Shown: piece after piece, positions 1 through 5,748 of the stretch | Position numbering within the stretch: position 1 is the stretch's first letter | How the letters are laid out: the number at the start of each line of letters is the position of its first letter | From: Bryobacterales bacterium | Lineage (GTDB): Bacteria > Cyanobacteriota > Vampirovibrionia > Obscuribacterales > Obscuribacteraceae | Direction of reading: 5' to 3' | Assembly: GCA_903970295.1 (NCBI GenBank) | Contig: CAJCHQ010000989.1 | Location: forward strand, 1 to 5,748 | Length of the DNA: 5,748 nt | The notes under the pieces: model-generated | The model's database searches: none | What the model saw: the letters and a program-made list of their open reading frames with translations, nothing else | What the model was told of the DNA's origin: nothing | Translations under genes and position numbers: made by a program

Positions 1-1719
1 CAGTCTGAGCAAGTCGCGCAATTGCGCATCACGATCCTGCTCCACGACATACACTCGCTCGTGCTCTTCGACGAATTTGCGCACTTCGGCTGTGAAGGGC
101 AGGGCCCGCAGGCGCAGATAGCTGGTCGTTGTTTTGCCGGAATCGAGCTGATCGCGGCTTTCTTTGACAGCGAAATCCGATGAGCCGAAAGCAATGATGC
201 CAATCTTGGCACCTTTTTTCACGTCCACTTCCGGTAGCGGTATGTATTTTTTCGCGGTTTCGAATTTGCGCGCCAAACGATCCATCAAATTTTTGTAGTC
301 TTCCGGCTTTTCGGTGTAACCGGCTTTTTCGTTGTGACCGCTGCCGCGTGTGAAATATGCCGCCAGGGGATGATCTGTTCCTGGCAGGGTGCGATAGGGA
401 ATGCCGTCTCCGTCTACATCTTTATAGCGGGCGAAATCGCCGAGCCTTGCCAAATCTTCGGCACTGAGAACTTTGCCTCGATCGAACGGTTGGGTCGGAT
501 ATTTAAACGGATCAGACATCCAGTTGTTCATGCCAAGATCAAGGTCGCTGAGCACGAAGACCGGTGTCTGGAAGCGCTCGGCCAGATCGAAGGCGGCGAT
601 ACCGAACTCATAACACTCCATTACTGAGCCAGGCAAAAGAACTATGTGCTTGGTGTCGCCGTGCGAAAGTAAGTGAGCACTGATCAAATCGGCTTGGGAT
701 GTGCGTGTCGGCAACCCAGTCGACGGACCGACGCGTTGAACATCGAAGATGACCGTGGGGATCTCGGTGAAATAGCCGTAACCGACAAACTCGGCCATCA
801 GCGATATGCCCGGTCCCGAAGTCGAGGTCATCGACCGGGCTCCGGCCCAACCTGCTCCCAGTGCCATGCCGATTGCCGCCAATTCGTCTTCGGCTTGAAT
901 CACGGCGAATGTATTTTTTCCAGTTTCGGGATCGACACGATGATCGTGCAAGTGATCGATCAGCGTTTCGCACAGGCTCGATGACGGTGTAATCGGATAC
1001 CAGGTGACTACTGTCGCACCGGCAAACAGGGCACCGATAGCGGCCGCTTCGTTGCCGTCGATAATGATTTTGCCGGCTGTTTTGTTCATTTTTTCGACAA
1101 AGAACGGGTCGTCCTTTTTCAAGTTTTCGCGAGCCCAGTCGCGTCCTAACTTAGCGGCGTTAACGTTCAATTCGACGACTTTTTGTTTGCTCTTGAACTG
1201 ACCGCCAATTGCTTTGTCGATTTCAGACTGTTCGATTTCGAGCAATTCAGCCACGACTCCCACATAAATCATGTTTGTGAGCAGCTTGCGCAATTTGATA
1301 TTGTCAGTGGCCTTAGCCGCTAGCTCCATAAAGGGCACTTGGTAGTGCTTGACGTCCTGGCGGACGTCGTTCAATTTGAGCTCGGCAGGGCTTATGCAAA
1401 TCGCTCCGGCATCGAGACCTTTCACATCATCGAACGCTGTCTGCGGGTTCATCGCCACAAGAATGTCTATCTCCTTCTTGCGTGCCACGTATCCGTCTTT
1501 GTTCACCCGGATCGTAAACCAGGTGGGCAAACCGGCGATATTCGAAGGAAAGAGATTTTTCCCGCTGACGGGAATGCCCATCTGAAAAATTGATCGCATC
1601 AAGACATTGTTCGATGATTGGCTGCCCGAACCGTTGATCGTTGCTACCTGGATCGAGAAGTCATTGATTATGCGTCCTTTTTCAGTTCTCTGGGCGCTGT
1701 CTGCAGCTAGAGTTTTCAC
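1..1719 (-). CDS. korA: 2-oxoacid:ferredoxin oxidoreductase, fused gamma-alpha subunit (KorA type), 3' end cut by window edge
   Basis: This subunit belongs to the cytoplasmic complex that oxidatively decarboxylates a 2-oxoacid (2-oxoglutarate is most likely for this architecture) to the acyl-CoA with reduction of ferredoxin. My translation is open from 1719 to base 1, giving 573 codons without a stop. The N-terminal gamma domain (about residues 20-200) starts with the nucleotide-site-like stretch NGSGSQSSNN (29-38). The alpha (pyrimidine-binding-fold) domain follows, with YPITPSSSL (241-249), QAEDELAAIGMALGAG (275-290), TSTSGPGISLMAEF, QRVGPSTGLPTRTSQAD and SDLDLGMNNW (391-400). A later block, DVDGDGIPYRTLPGT, FTRGSGHNE, is typical of the fused KorA family. 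From the usual family length of around 600 residues, only a few dozen residues should be missing. ThDP and Fe-S binding belong to the beta subunit, expected further left. There is no ATG start: an in-frame TAG at 1746-1744 limits the start to GTG 1719 or TTG 1725. Family identity is very sure; 2-oxoglutarate specificity is inferred. Confidence 0.95.
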   Translation of the reverse strand, partial: MKTLAADSAQRTEKGRIINDFSIQVATINGSGSQSSNNVLMRSIFQMGIPVSGKNLFPSNIAGLPTWFTIRVNKDGYVARKKEIDILVAMNPQTAFDDVKGLDAGAICISPAELKLNDVRQDVKHYQVPFMELAAKATDNIKLRKLLTNMIYVGVVAELLEIEQSEIDKAIGGQFKSKQKVVELNVNAAKLGRDWARENLKKDDPFFVEKMNKTAGKIIIDGNEAAAIGALFAGATVVTWYPITPSSSLCETLIDHLHDHRVDPETGKNTFAVIQAEDELAAIGMALGAGWAGARSMTSTSGPGISLMAEFVGYGYFTEIPTVIFDVQRVGPSTGLPTRTSQADLISAHLLSHGDTKHIVLLPGSVMECYEFGIAAFDLAERFQTPVFVLSDLDLGMNNWMSDPFKYPTQPFDRGKVLSAEDLARLGDFARYKDVDGDGIPYRTLPGTDHPLAAYFTRGSGHNEKAGYTEKPEDYKNLMDRLARKFETAKKYIPLPEVDVKKGAKIGIIAFGSSDFAVKESRDQLDSGKTTTSYLRLRALPFTAEVRKFVEEHERVYVVEQDRDAQLRDLLRL

Positions 1720-1733
1720 AGTCAAAGGTACCT
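1717..1733 (-). promoter_or_regulatory. korA start region with weak Shine-Dalgarno and two candidate non-ATG starts
   Basis: The only purine-rich element before the gene is ACAGG, with AGG at 1733-1731. It lies 5 bases before TTG 1725 and 11 bases before GTG 1719. Spacing favours TTG 1725; codon preference favours GTG 1719. The two choices differ by two residues only. The next in-frame ATG lies within the conserved gamma domain, after the NGSGSQSS motif, and would delete it, so it is unlikely to be the start. Confidence 0.5.
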
Positions 1734-1944
1734 GTCGTAGAGCCTACAGGCTAAAGTTTAGCAATTGCTTGGCTCTCAACGGGCTCAAATACAACATTGA
1801 ATAAGCTTTCAATTGGGCGAAATTACAGGCAGAGTCAGCTCAAAAGCCTCTCTGTTTGCTTCTTTGCTCTCATTTCTATTAGTTGCTGCCCAGAAAAAAC
1901 CTTTGCGCAGCTTTACATCGGCGTGGTGCCGCCTGACAACTTGT
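1720..1944 (-). other. 225-base intergenic leader between the ThDP enzyme gene and korA
   Basis: I find no supportable gene here on either strand. It is richer in A+T than the flanking genes and has a run of six T on the minus strand (1899-1894). It must hold the 5' untranslated region of korA, and probably its promoter, because the gap is far longer than the 34- and 24-base gaps between the other genes. I could not pick a convincing -35/-10 pair: TTG-rich hexamers such as TTGAAA occur, but no well-spaced TATAAT-like partner follows. A tight group of palindromes lies at its korA-proximal end and is listed separately. Confidence 0.6.
1739..1776. repeat. Chain of overlapping palindromes upstream of korA (candidate operator or leader hairpin)
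   Basis: Three perfect palindromes overlap end to end: AGCCTACAGGCT (1741-1752, 5-base arms, 2-base centre), CTAAAGTTTAG (1751-1761, 5-base arms around one G) and GCAATTGC (1761-1768). All lie within an outer inverted repeat, AGAGCC (1739-1744) with GGCTCT (1771-1776). The element sits 20 bases upstream of GTG 1719, just before the weak ribosome binding site. It is also next to a short direct repeat, GGCTCTCAA (1771-1779) and GGCTCAA (1782-1788). The repeats are seen directly. A role as repressor site or RNA structure is inferred from position alone. Confidence 0.4.
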
Positions 1945-3612
1945 CTAATTTTCCTGGGAGCCGCGTTCGACTTCGATGTGCACATCGAGCACGTAGGGTC
2001 CTGGTGTTTCGAACATCTGTCTAAGTCCGGCTTCTAGACTGCCCATGTCGGCGATGGAGGCGGCCGGCACGCGCATCGAGCGGGCCATCTCGGGCATCGA
2101 TATGTGCGGATTGTCGATATAGATGCGTCCGCGTTCTCTGGGTATTGGTGCCAGATTTAGACCAAAATTGCGACGCCCCTGGGTGTTGACCACGATGAAT
2201 TTGACTTTCAAGCCATAATGCGATGCTGTCCACAGCGCTTGCGGATAAGACAGCGCCGACTCATCAGCGGTCAGGCAGATCACTACACTTTCCGGGCTGG
2301 CCCATTGCACACCCATGGCGGCGGCAGCGCCATAGCCGATCGAGCCGGCATTGGCTGAAAAATAAGAGGAACTCGATTGCAGAGTCAAAACCTCCATTGT
2401 TTCCGGATTAGCGGCTGCCAGGTCATTGACGATCACCGATGAGACCGGGCGCAAAGCGTCGAGCATACGCAACAGCCAGACTAGAGGAATCGCGTCTGCG
2501 GGCCCCGGATACGTCAGGGCGTTGTCTCGCACCTGCCTTTTCTTGGCCAATTGATCGACAGTCTCATGGGTTCGATCGCGCACGCAATTGACCCAGGCGG
2601 AGTCGACGTTTAGTTGGATTGCGGCACGCAAGCGCGAGAGGCTTTCGCGGAGGTCGGCATTTGCACACATTTCGTTGGGCAAGGCTCGACCGGCGAGCCC
2701 CGGCTCTACGTTGATTTGAATGACAGAGGCGGCACTCGATATGAGCGGGGGTTCTTGGGCCTTAGCCGGTAAGCGGGTCTGCATGCCGAGGACGAGAAAA
2801 CAGTCATAACCGTCGAGTAAGCGACTGGCCTCGTAGAGATTCATGGGCAAGACGCCGGCAAATTGCGGGTGGCGATTAGGGAAATTGACACCGGTCGGCA
2901 ACGGTTCGGAAAAGACCGGACAGCCAAGCACCTCGGCCAGGGTGACAGCCTCGCGCCGGGCGCCGAATTGCGATATTTCGTTGCCGACAATCAAACAGGG
3001 CCTTCGCGAAGATACCAATTTGTCTGCCGCTTTTTTGATGAAGGTCGATTCGGCGCCTCCCAGTGGACTCATCTGCGGCACGGGCAACGAGCGAGCCGTA
3101 GTGGGTTTGAGCAATATATTGATCGGCAGGGCAATAAAAACGGGACCCTTAGGCGGCGTCAGCGCCTCATGGAAGGCTCGTCTCACCAGGCGCGGGATTT
3201 CTGTGGCCGTGCGCAATTCGCATGTCCATTTGCAGACGGGTCGGGCAAGGGCGCACAGATCGCCAGATAAGGGCGGCTCATCGTTGAGAATTTGAGTGTC
3301 TTGCTGGTCGCCGAGCACAACCAATGGCACTCGCGAATGCTGGGCATCATAGAGACTGCCCAAACCATTGAGCAAGCCGGCGGCTGCTGGCAGGCTGACC
3401 ACGCCTGGCCGGCCCGACGCCTGAGCATAGCCGACCGCCATCGTGGCCGCGATATGCTCGTGCAGACCAGCCAGATAGTGGGTATCTGTGCGCATATCCA
3501 GAGTTGCCTGGATGACTGGCGACTGGGCTGAGCCGAGAGTGCCGAAAATGAAGCGAGTGCCCTCGGCGGCCAGTTGTTCGAGCAATAAATGACTAGCGAG
3601 GTAGTCTGGCAT
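1945..3612 (-). CDS. ThDP-dependent enzyme of the benzoylformate decarboxylase/acetolactate synthase superfamily, atypical active site
   Basis: The 555 residues have the length and three-domain order (PYR, central, PP) of ThDP decarboxylases and synthases. Similarity, judged from memory, is closest to benzoylformate decarboxylase: FGTLGSAQSP (23-32), LHEHIAATMAVGYAQASGRPG (around 50-70), PAAAGLLNGLGSLYDA (75-90), GDQQDTQIL (101-109), a central domain with HPQFAGVLP (248-256), and a PP domain with NAGSIGYGAAAAMGVQ (421-436) and ALWTASHYGLKVKF (459-472). The cofactor-activating Glu is E52, and the serine matching Ser26 is S28. Oddities: the GDG of the Mg-ThDP motif is A449-D450-E451, the usual second Asn ligand is T477 (N476 precedes it), and positions matching catalytic His70 and His281 are P75 and A283. 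Substrate is therefore unknown, and true benzoylformate decarboxylase activity is unlikely. The start is ATG at 3612 with only a poor Shine-Dalgarno. It lies 24 bases after the lipoprotein stop, suggesting cotranscription and perhaps coupled translation. Probably cytoplasmic: no signal peptide. Confidence 0.9.
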   Translation of the reverse strand: MPDYLASHLLLEQLAAEGTRFIFGTLGSAQSPVIQATLDMRTDTHYLAGLHEHIAATMAVGYAQASGRPGVVSLPAAAGLLNGLGSLYDAQHSRVPLVVLGDQQDTQILNDEPPLSGDLCALARPVCKWTCELRTATEIPRLVRRAFHEALTPPKGPVFIALPINILLKPTTARSLPVPQMSPLGGAESTFIKKAADKLVSSRRPCLIVGNEISQFGARREAVTLAEVLGCPVFSEPLPTGVNFPNRHPQFAGVLPMNLYEASRLLDGYDCFLVLGMQTRLPAKAQEPPLISSAASVIQINVEPGLAGRALPNEMCANADLRESLSRLRAAIQLNVDSAWVNCVRDRTHETVDQLAKKRQVRDNALTYPGPADAIPLVWLLRMLDALRPVSSVIVNDLAAANPETMEVLTLQSSSSYFSANAGSIGYGAAAAMGVQWASPESVVICLTADESALSYPQALWTASHYGLKVKFIVVNTQGRRNFGLNLAPIPRERGRIYIDNPHISMPEMARSMRVPAASIADMGSLEAGLRQMFETPGPYVLDVHIEVERGSQEN

Positions 3613-3636
3613 CTTTGGTTATGGCACCGCTTGCGC

Positions 3637-4521
3637 TTACTGCTCCGGTTTGTCTACCTTGAAACAAAAATCGACAGTCTCAACCTTGTCGTTGATCTTG
3701 AACTGCGCCCACATTTTGTATAGACCGGGCTCAGGCACAATGGTATGAAACATCACTGGCGTTTGAAATAGTTTGTTCGCCGAAGGTTGGTTGACTGACC
3801 CCGTGCGAATGAAGGATTGTCCGTCACTTTTGATTACTACTGCATAACCTGCGTCTTTCAGGTTGTGCGGGTCGATTGGCTGAATCGCTGATTCTGGTCG
3901 GCTGTCTTTGGTTATGCGAAACGTCGGCATGGCGATTTGGCCGGCCTGAGTCGGATAGTCGTAGACGCGGAATTTGTATCCATCGACTTCTTTGGGTTTC
4001 TCGGCATCGGTAGAGGGGGCCGGTTTGGCTATTGAATCGCTGGTTGAAGCGGCTCCGATTTCCAGGGGTTGCACCAACGAATGATTTTTATTGGTCAAAG
4101 TGGTGAATTGGAAGCAGAGCATATATTTGCCAGGATGCTGGAAAGTGGCGACTGCCTGAATGCGTCCTCCGCCCTCGATGATTGGCCTGAGATTTTGGAA
4201 TTCATCTACATCTTTACTAACGATCAAAATGTGTGCTGTGTCGCTATCGATCTTTTGATTTTTCGGATCGGCAGATGTGGAGGCTGACTCGTTTTTCACC
4301 TGGATATTGATCGTGCAGGGTTGCTTCGGTGCGGCAGTCGTGACCGGCAAAACCTTCATGCTCCAGGTTTCAGTCTTGTCGTCTTGGGGAGCCTTCATTT
4401 CCATTGTTGTCATGGGTGGGCTGCCAATTTCTTCGAGCGGCTCTTTTTTCGCGCATGAAATCATGGAGCAAGAAAGAAGCAGAAATATAAGAGTCCTGGC
4501 CAGCTTTTTTCCGGTTGTCAT
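3637..4521 (-). CDS. Lipoprotein with two tandem Ig-like (YtkA/FixH-like) domains
   Basis: The 294 residues begin with a lipoprotein signal: positive n-region (KKLAR, residues 5-9), hydrophobic core TLIFLLLSCS and lipobox M-I-S-C with lipidated Cys23. Ala at +2 would favour outer-membrane sorting in a diderm. Two related beta-rich domains follow, roughly 50-155 and 182-290, joined by a Ser/Pro/Ala/Asp/Lys-rich linker (155-180). Domain 1 has HILIVSKDVDEFQNLRP (97-113) and FQHPGKYMLCFQF (127-139). Domain 2 has GYAVVIKSDGQSF (225-237) and FHTIVPEPGLYKMWAQF (258-274). Together they match the pattern 'Hlvvvs.D...F.H.HP ... F..PG.Yk...F' that I recall for YtkA/FixH-like envelope proteins. The His-x-His-Pro signature is replaced in both. 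Function unknown; probably a periplasm-facing binding or accessory protein. The frame stays open upstream to a TTG at 4575, and ATG 4533 is another candidate, but ribosome-site spacing and signal length favour ATG 4521. Confidence 0.8.
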   Translation of the reverse strand: MTTGKKLARTLIFLLLSCSMISCAKKEPLEEIGSPPMTTMEMKAPQDDKTETWSMKVLPVTTAAPKQPCTINIQVKNESASTSADPKNQKIDSDTAHILIVSKDVDEFQNLRPIIEGGGRIQAVATFQHPGKYMLCFQFTTLTNKNHSLVQPLEIGAASTSDSIAKPAPSTDAEKPKEVDGYKFRVYDYPTQAGQIAMPTFRITKDSRPESAIQPIDPHNLKDAGYAVVIKSDGQSFIRTGSVNQPSANKLFQTPVMFHTIVPEPGLYKMWAQFKINDKVETVDFCFKVDKPEQ

Positions 4522-4532
4522 AAACTCAGTCA

Positions 4533-4538
4533 TCCTTA
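4533..4538 (-). promoter_or_regulatory. Ribosome binding site deciding the lipoprotein start
   Basis: The minus strand reads TAAGGA here, 11 bases before ATG 4521. For the other candidate, ATG 4533, the AAGG touches the start codon directly and could not serve it. This spacing, and a signal peptide of normal length from 4521, support the shorter protein. Confidence 0.5.
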
Positions 4539-4542
4539 TTAG

Positions 4543-4555
4543 AGCGACCTTCGCT
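4543..4555 (-). repeat. Small inverted repeat between the GNAT stop and the lipoprotein start
   Basis: AGCGA (4543-4547) and TCGCT (4551-4555) are perfect inverted arms around a 3-base loop. The element begins directly after the TGA stop of the acetyltransferase gene (4558-4556) and ends just before the lipoprotein ribosome binding site. No T-run follows, so it is not a standard terminator. It could be a weak mRNA hairpin affecting stability or relative expression, or chance. Confidence 0.3.
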
Positions 4556-5683
4556 TCATAGATGGTCGAGCTCAAGCATTGGACAGGGGTTTACGTCTAG
4601 CCAATCGTCTATTTGACTATTGAGCGGCAGCATCATACATAGGCCCCAGTCGCGTTCAGTGTAATGCAAATCAGCAAACTTTTGTTCGCAACCGCTTGTT
4701 GTTGTTAGTAATTCATTCAATTTGTAATTTGGACCGAAATCTCTAATCACTGATTCCCAGCCGCGTATACGCTGAAAGCCAGAGACGAGCGCGCGCTCGA
4801 CAAGACTCTGCCACAAAAGCATTCGCCCTTGTTCATCGCCTACTACTTCGAGAACGCGAATGGTGCTGCCGCCACATTCAGTGATCGCATAGCCCTGAAT
4901 CTTTTTGTCCAGCTCCAACTTGCTAAGTTCAAGCGCCGGCCAGGAAAGTTCTGATTTGGCGTGGAGAAAATGCTCGCGGCTGATTTTATAGTGCCAGTAG
5001 TCGTTTGAGCGATGGACCCCGAACGGTTGGTAGCGTAGCCACCGCCGGTAGTGCAGCGCCGTCCAGTCGACATCAGCATGGCAAAGGCTACTGGTTGTAA
5101 CCAATTGTGAGACCCGTCCCTGAGCCAGTGTGAGCGTCTGCGCTGGCGGACTGACGTCTGCGCCGGGGCGTGGCCCCTCGACAGAAATCGATGGGTGGGC
5201 AGAATCTTCTGCTTTAAAAGAGATCTCGCCGCTTGCGGCCTGGGCAAATGGAATGGCCAGCGAGAAGTTGGCGCTGCCCAATTCGACAAAGCCAAAGGGA
5301 TGATAAAACTGGGCGCCAATCTCAGAAAATAAAATCAATCCATCAAATTTTTCGAAAATGCACAATTCGATCACGTCTTGGATCAGCGCGCTGGCAAAGT
5401 GCCGACCGCGAAATTTCTCGCGTGTATAAATGGCGCCAATGCCACCGACACTGTAAATTTTGCCCCGCGATGACATTTGCAGATTATAGAGTTTGCAGCT
5501 GGCCACCACTTCACCGCGGTCTTTGAGTACAAAGTAACGAAAATTTCGTTTGCCCCAGCGGTGATTGATTTGCAGCCAGATGTAATCATGGTAGTCATGC
5601 GCGGAAAGACCTGAAGACCAGATGCGGTCTGTCTCATGCAAGATAGTCAAAACATCTCGCCACTCGGCTTGTTCTAAATTCAT
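4556..5683 (-). CDS. GNAT-family N-acetyltransferase, probably two GNAT-like domains (Eis-like layout)
   Basis: The 375-residue product should transfer an acetyl group from acetyl-CoA to an amine; substrate unknown. The N-terminal GNAT domain spans about 10-145. It has the beta-strand pair FRYFVLKDRGEVVASCKLYN (48-67), then motif A, VGGIGAIYTREKFRGRHFASAL (79-100), where acetyl-CoA pyrophosphate should bind, and the closing FYHPFGFVEL (126-135), a hallmark of the fold. The usual R-x-x-G-x-G/A loop reads R92-G-R-H-F-A97, with His in place of the central Gly. A spacer of low conservation (about 146-200) precedes a second region (about 205-355) with GYAITECGG, RVLEVVGDEQGRMLLWQSLV and FQRIRGWE, which resembles a degenerate second GNAT repeat as in Eis-type enzymes. 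No signal peptide, so cytoplasmic. ATG 5683 has a good Shine-Dalgarno. It is the first gene of the run, 34 bases before the lipoprotein start. Confidence 0.85.
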   Translation of the reverse strand: MNLEQAEWRDVLTILHETDRIWSSGLSAHDYHDYIWLQINHRWGKRNFRYFVLKDRGEVVASCKLYNLQMSSRGKIYSVGGIGAIYTREKFRGRHFASALIQDVIELCIFEKFDGLILFSEIGAQFYHPFGFVELGSANFSLAIPFAQAASGEISFKAEDSAHPSISVEGPRPGADVSPPAQTLTLAQGRVSQLVTTSSLCHADVDWTALHYRRWLRYQPFGVHRSNDYWHYKISREHFLHAKSELSWPALELSKLELDKKIQGYAITECGGSTIRVLEVVGDEQGRMLLWQSLVERALVSGFQRIRGWESVIRDFGPNYKLNELLTTTSGCEQKFADLHYTERDWGLCMMLPLNSQIDDWLDVNPCPMLELDHL

Positions 5684-5687
5684 GCCA

Positions 5688-5693
5688 CCCCTT
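5688..5693 (-). promoter_or_regulatory. Shine-Dalgarno of the acetyltransferase gene
   Basis: AAGGGG on the minus strand ends 4 bases before ATG 5683 (the AAGG core is 6 bases away). It is the strongest ribosome binding site in the window and supports this start. Confidence 0.6.
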
Positions 5694-5720
5694 GAATTCC
5701 GACTGGCTTATAGATCCAAG

Positions 5721-5748
5721 AGTATCGTAACTCCAGGTATTTTTGTCC
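5721..5748 (-). promoter_or_regulatory. Possible sigma70-type promoter for the three-gene run, cut by the right edge
   Basis: On the minus strand the window opens with GGACA (5748-5744), which matches TTGACA at positions 3-6 (its first base lies outside the window). After 17 bases comes GATACT (5726-5721), matching TATAAT at four of six positions. Spacing is ideal and it lies about 40 bases before the start codon, but both boxes are imperfect and such matches arise often by chance. Confidence 0.2.

Noticed and set aside
16..27. Perfect 12-base palindrome GCGCAATTGCGC near the left edge
   Set aside because: It lies in the korA coding sequence and encodes ordinary residues; a single occurrence gives no reason to call it a site.
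608..984. Opposite- and alternate-frame ORFs of about 100-120 codons inside korA
   Set aside because: They overlap the well-conserved alpha domain of KorA, have compositions rich in Arg, Ser and His, and show no family motif; they are shadows of the real frame.
1894..1945. Possible terminator after the ThDP enzyme gene: inverted repeats GACAACTTGTC (1935-1945) and CGGC/GCCG (1919-1931), with a T6 run at 1899-1894 on the minus strand
   Set aside because: The stems are only 4-5 bases and the T-run lies about 20 bases past them, so the geometry of an intrinsic terminator is not met.
1797..2037. Plus-strand frames in the korA leader, one with a signal-peptide-like stretch (SLSVCFFALISISCC followed by TFAQ)
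   Set aside because: Both start only at TTG, lack a Shine-Dalgarno, and their distal half is antisense to the conserved C-terminus of the ThDP enzyme. The hydrophobic stretch is probably chance in T-rich sequence.
2843..3295. Plus-strand 150-codon open frame inside the ThDP enzyme gene
   Set aside because: It is antisense to conserved central and PYR domain sequence and shows no recognisable domain.
4522..4575. Longer lipoprotein start (TTG 4575 or ATG 4533) overlapping or abutting the acetyltransferase gene
   Set aside because: The extra residues would extend the signal peptide abnormally, TTG 4575 has no evident ribosome site, and the AAGG before ATG 4533 is directly adjacent to the codon.
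1..5748. tRNA, rRNA, CRISPR arrays, insertion sequences and attachment sites
   Set aside because: No clover-leaf-like segment, regularly spaced repeats, transposase-like frame or terminal inverted repeats were seen; nearly all the window is occupied by four intact or edge-cut coding genes.

Overview
The window is bacterial chromosomal DNA of roughly balanced base composition. All four supported genes lie on the minus strand, so they are read from right to left. Starts are ATG, or non-ATG for the korA-like gene, and genes are tightly spaced. A lipoprotein with a classic lipobox and Ala at +2 suggests a diderm (Gram-negative type) cell. The ferredoxin-dependent 2-oxoacid oxidoreductase suggests anaerobic or ferredoxin-linked carbon metabolism. 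I cannot assign a phylum from this sequence alone.

In transcription order: (1) a GNAT-family acetyltransferase of 375 residues (5683 to 4556); (2) a lipoprotein with two tandem Ig-like, YtkA/FixH-like domains (4521 to 3637); (3) a thiamine-diphosphate (ThDP) enzyme of the benzoylformate decarboxylase/acetolactate synthase superfamily, 555 residues (3612 to 1945). The gaps between them are 34 and 24 bases, so they are probably one transcription unit. (4) After a 225-base non-coding gap comes the gamma-alpha fusion subunit of a 2-oxoacid:ferredoxin oxidoreductase (KorA type). It starts at 1719 (or 1725) and runs off the left edge with 573 codons present. It has no stop in the window and is easily missed for that reason. 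Its partner, the ThDP-binding beta subunit, would be expected just beyond the left edge.

The clearest oddity is the ThDP enzyme. Its fold-level similarity to benzoylformate decarboxylase is convincing and it keeps the cofactor-activating glutamate. However, the GDG of the Mg-ThDP motif reads ADE, the second metal-ligand Asn reads Thr, and both catalytic histidines of benzoylformate decarboxylase are replaced. It is either an enzyme with different chemistry or a degenerate one. The lipoprotein next to it has likewise lost the His-x-His signature common in its domain family. The gap before korA carries a chain of three overlapping perfect palindromes inside a longer inverted repeat, a candidate operator or leader structure. 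No RNA genes, mobile elements, CRISPR arrays or convincing terminators were seen.
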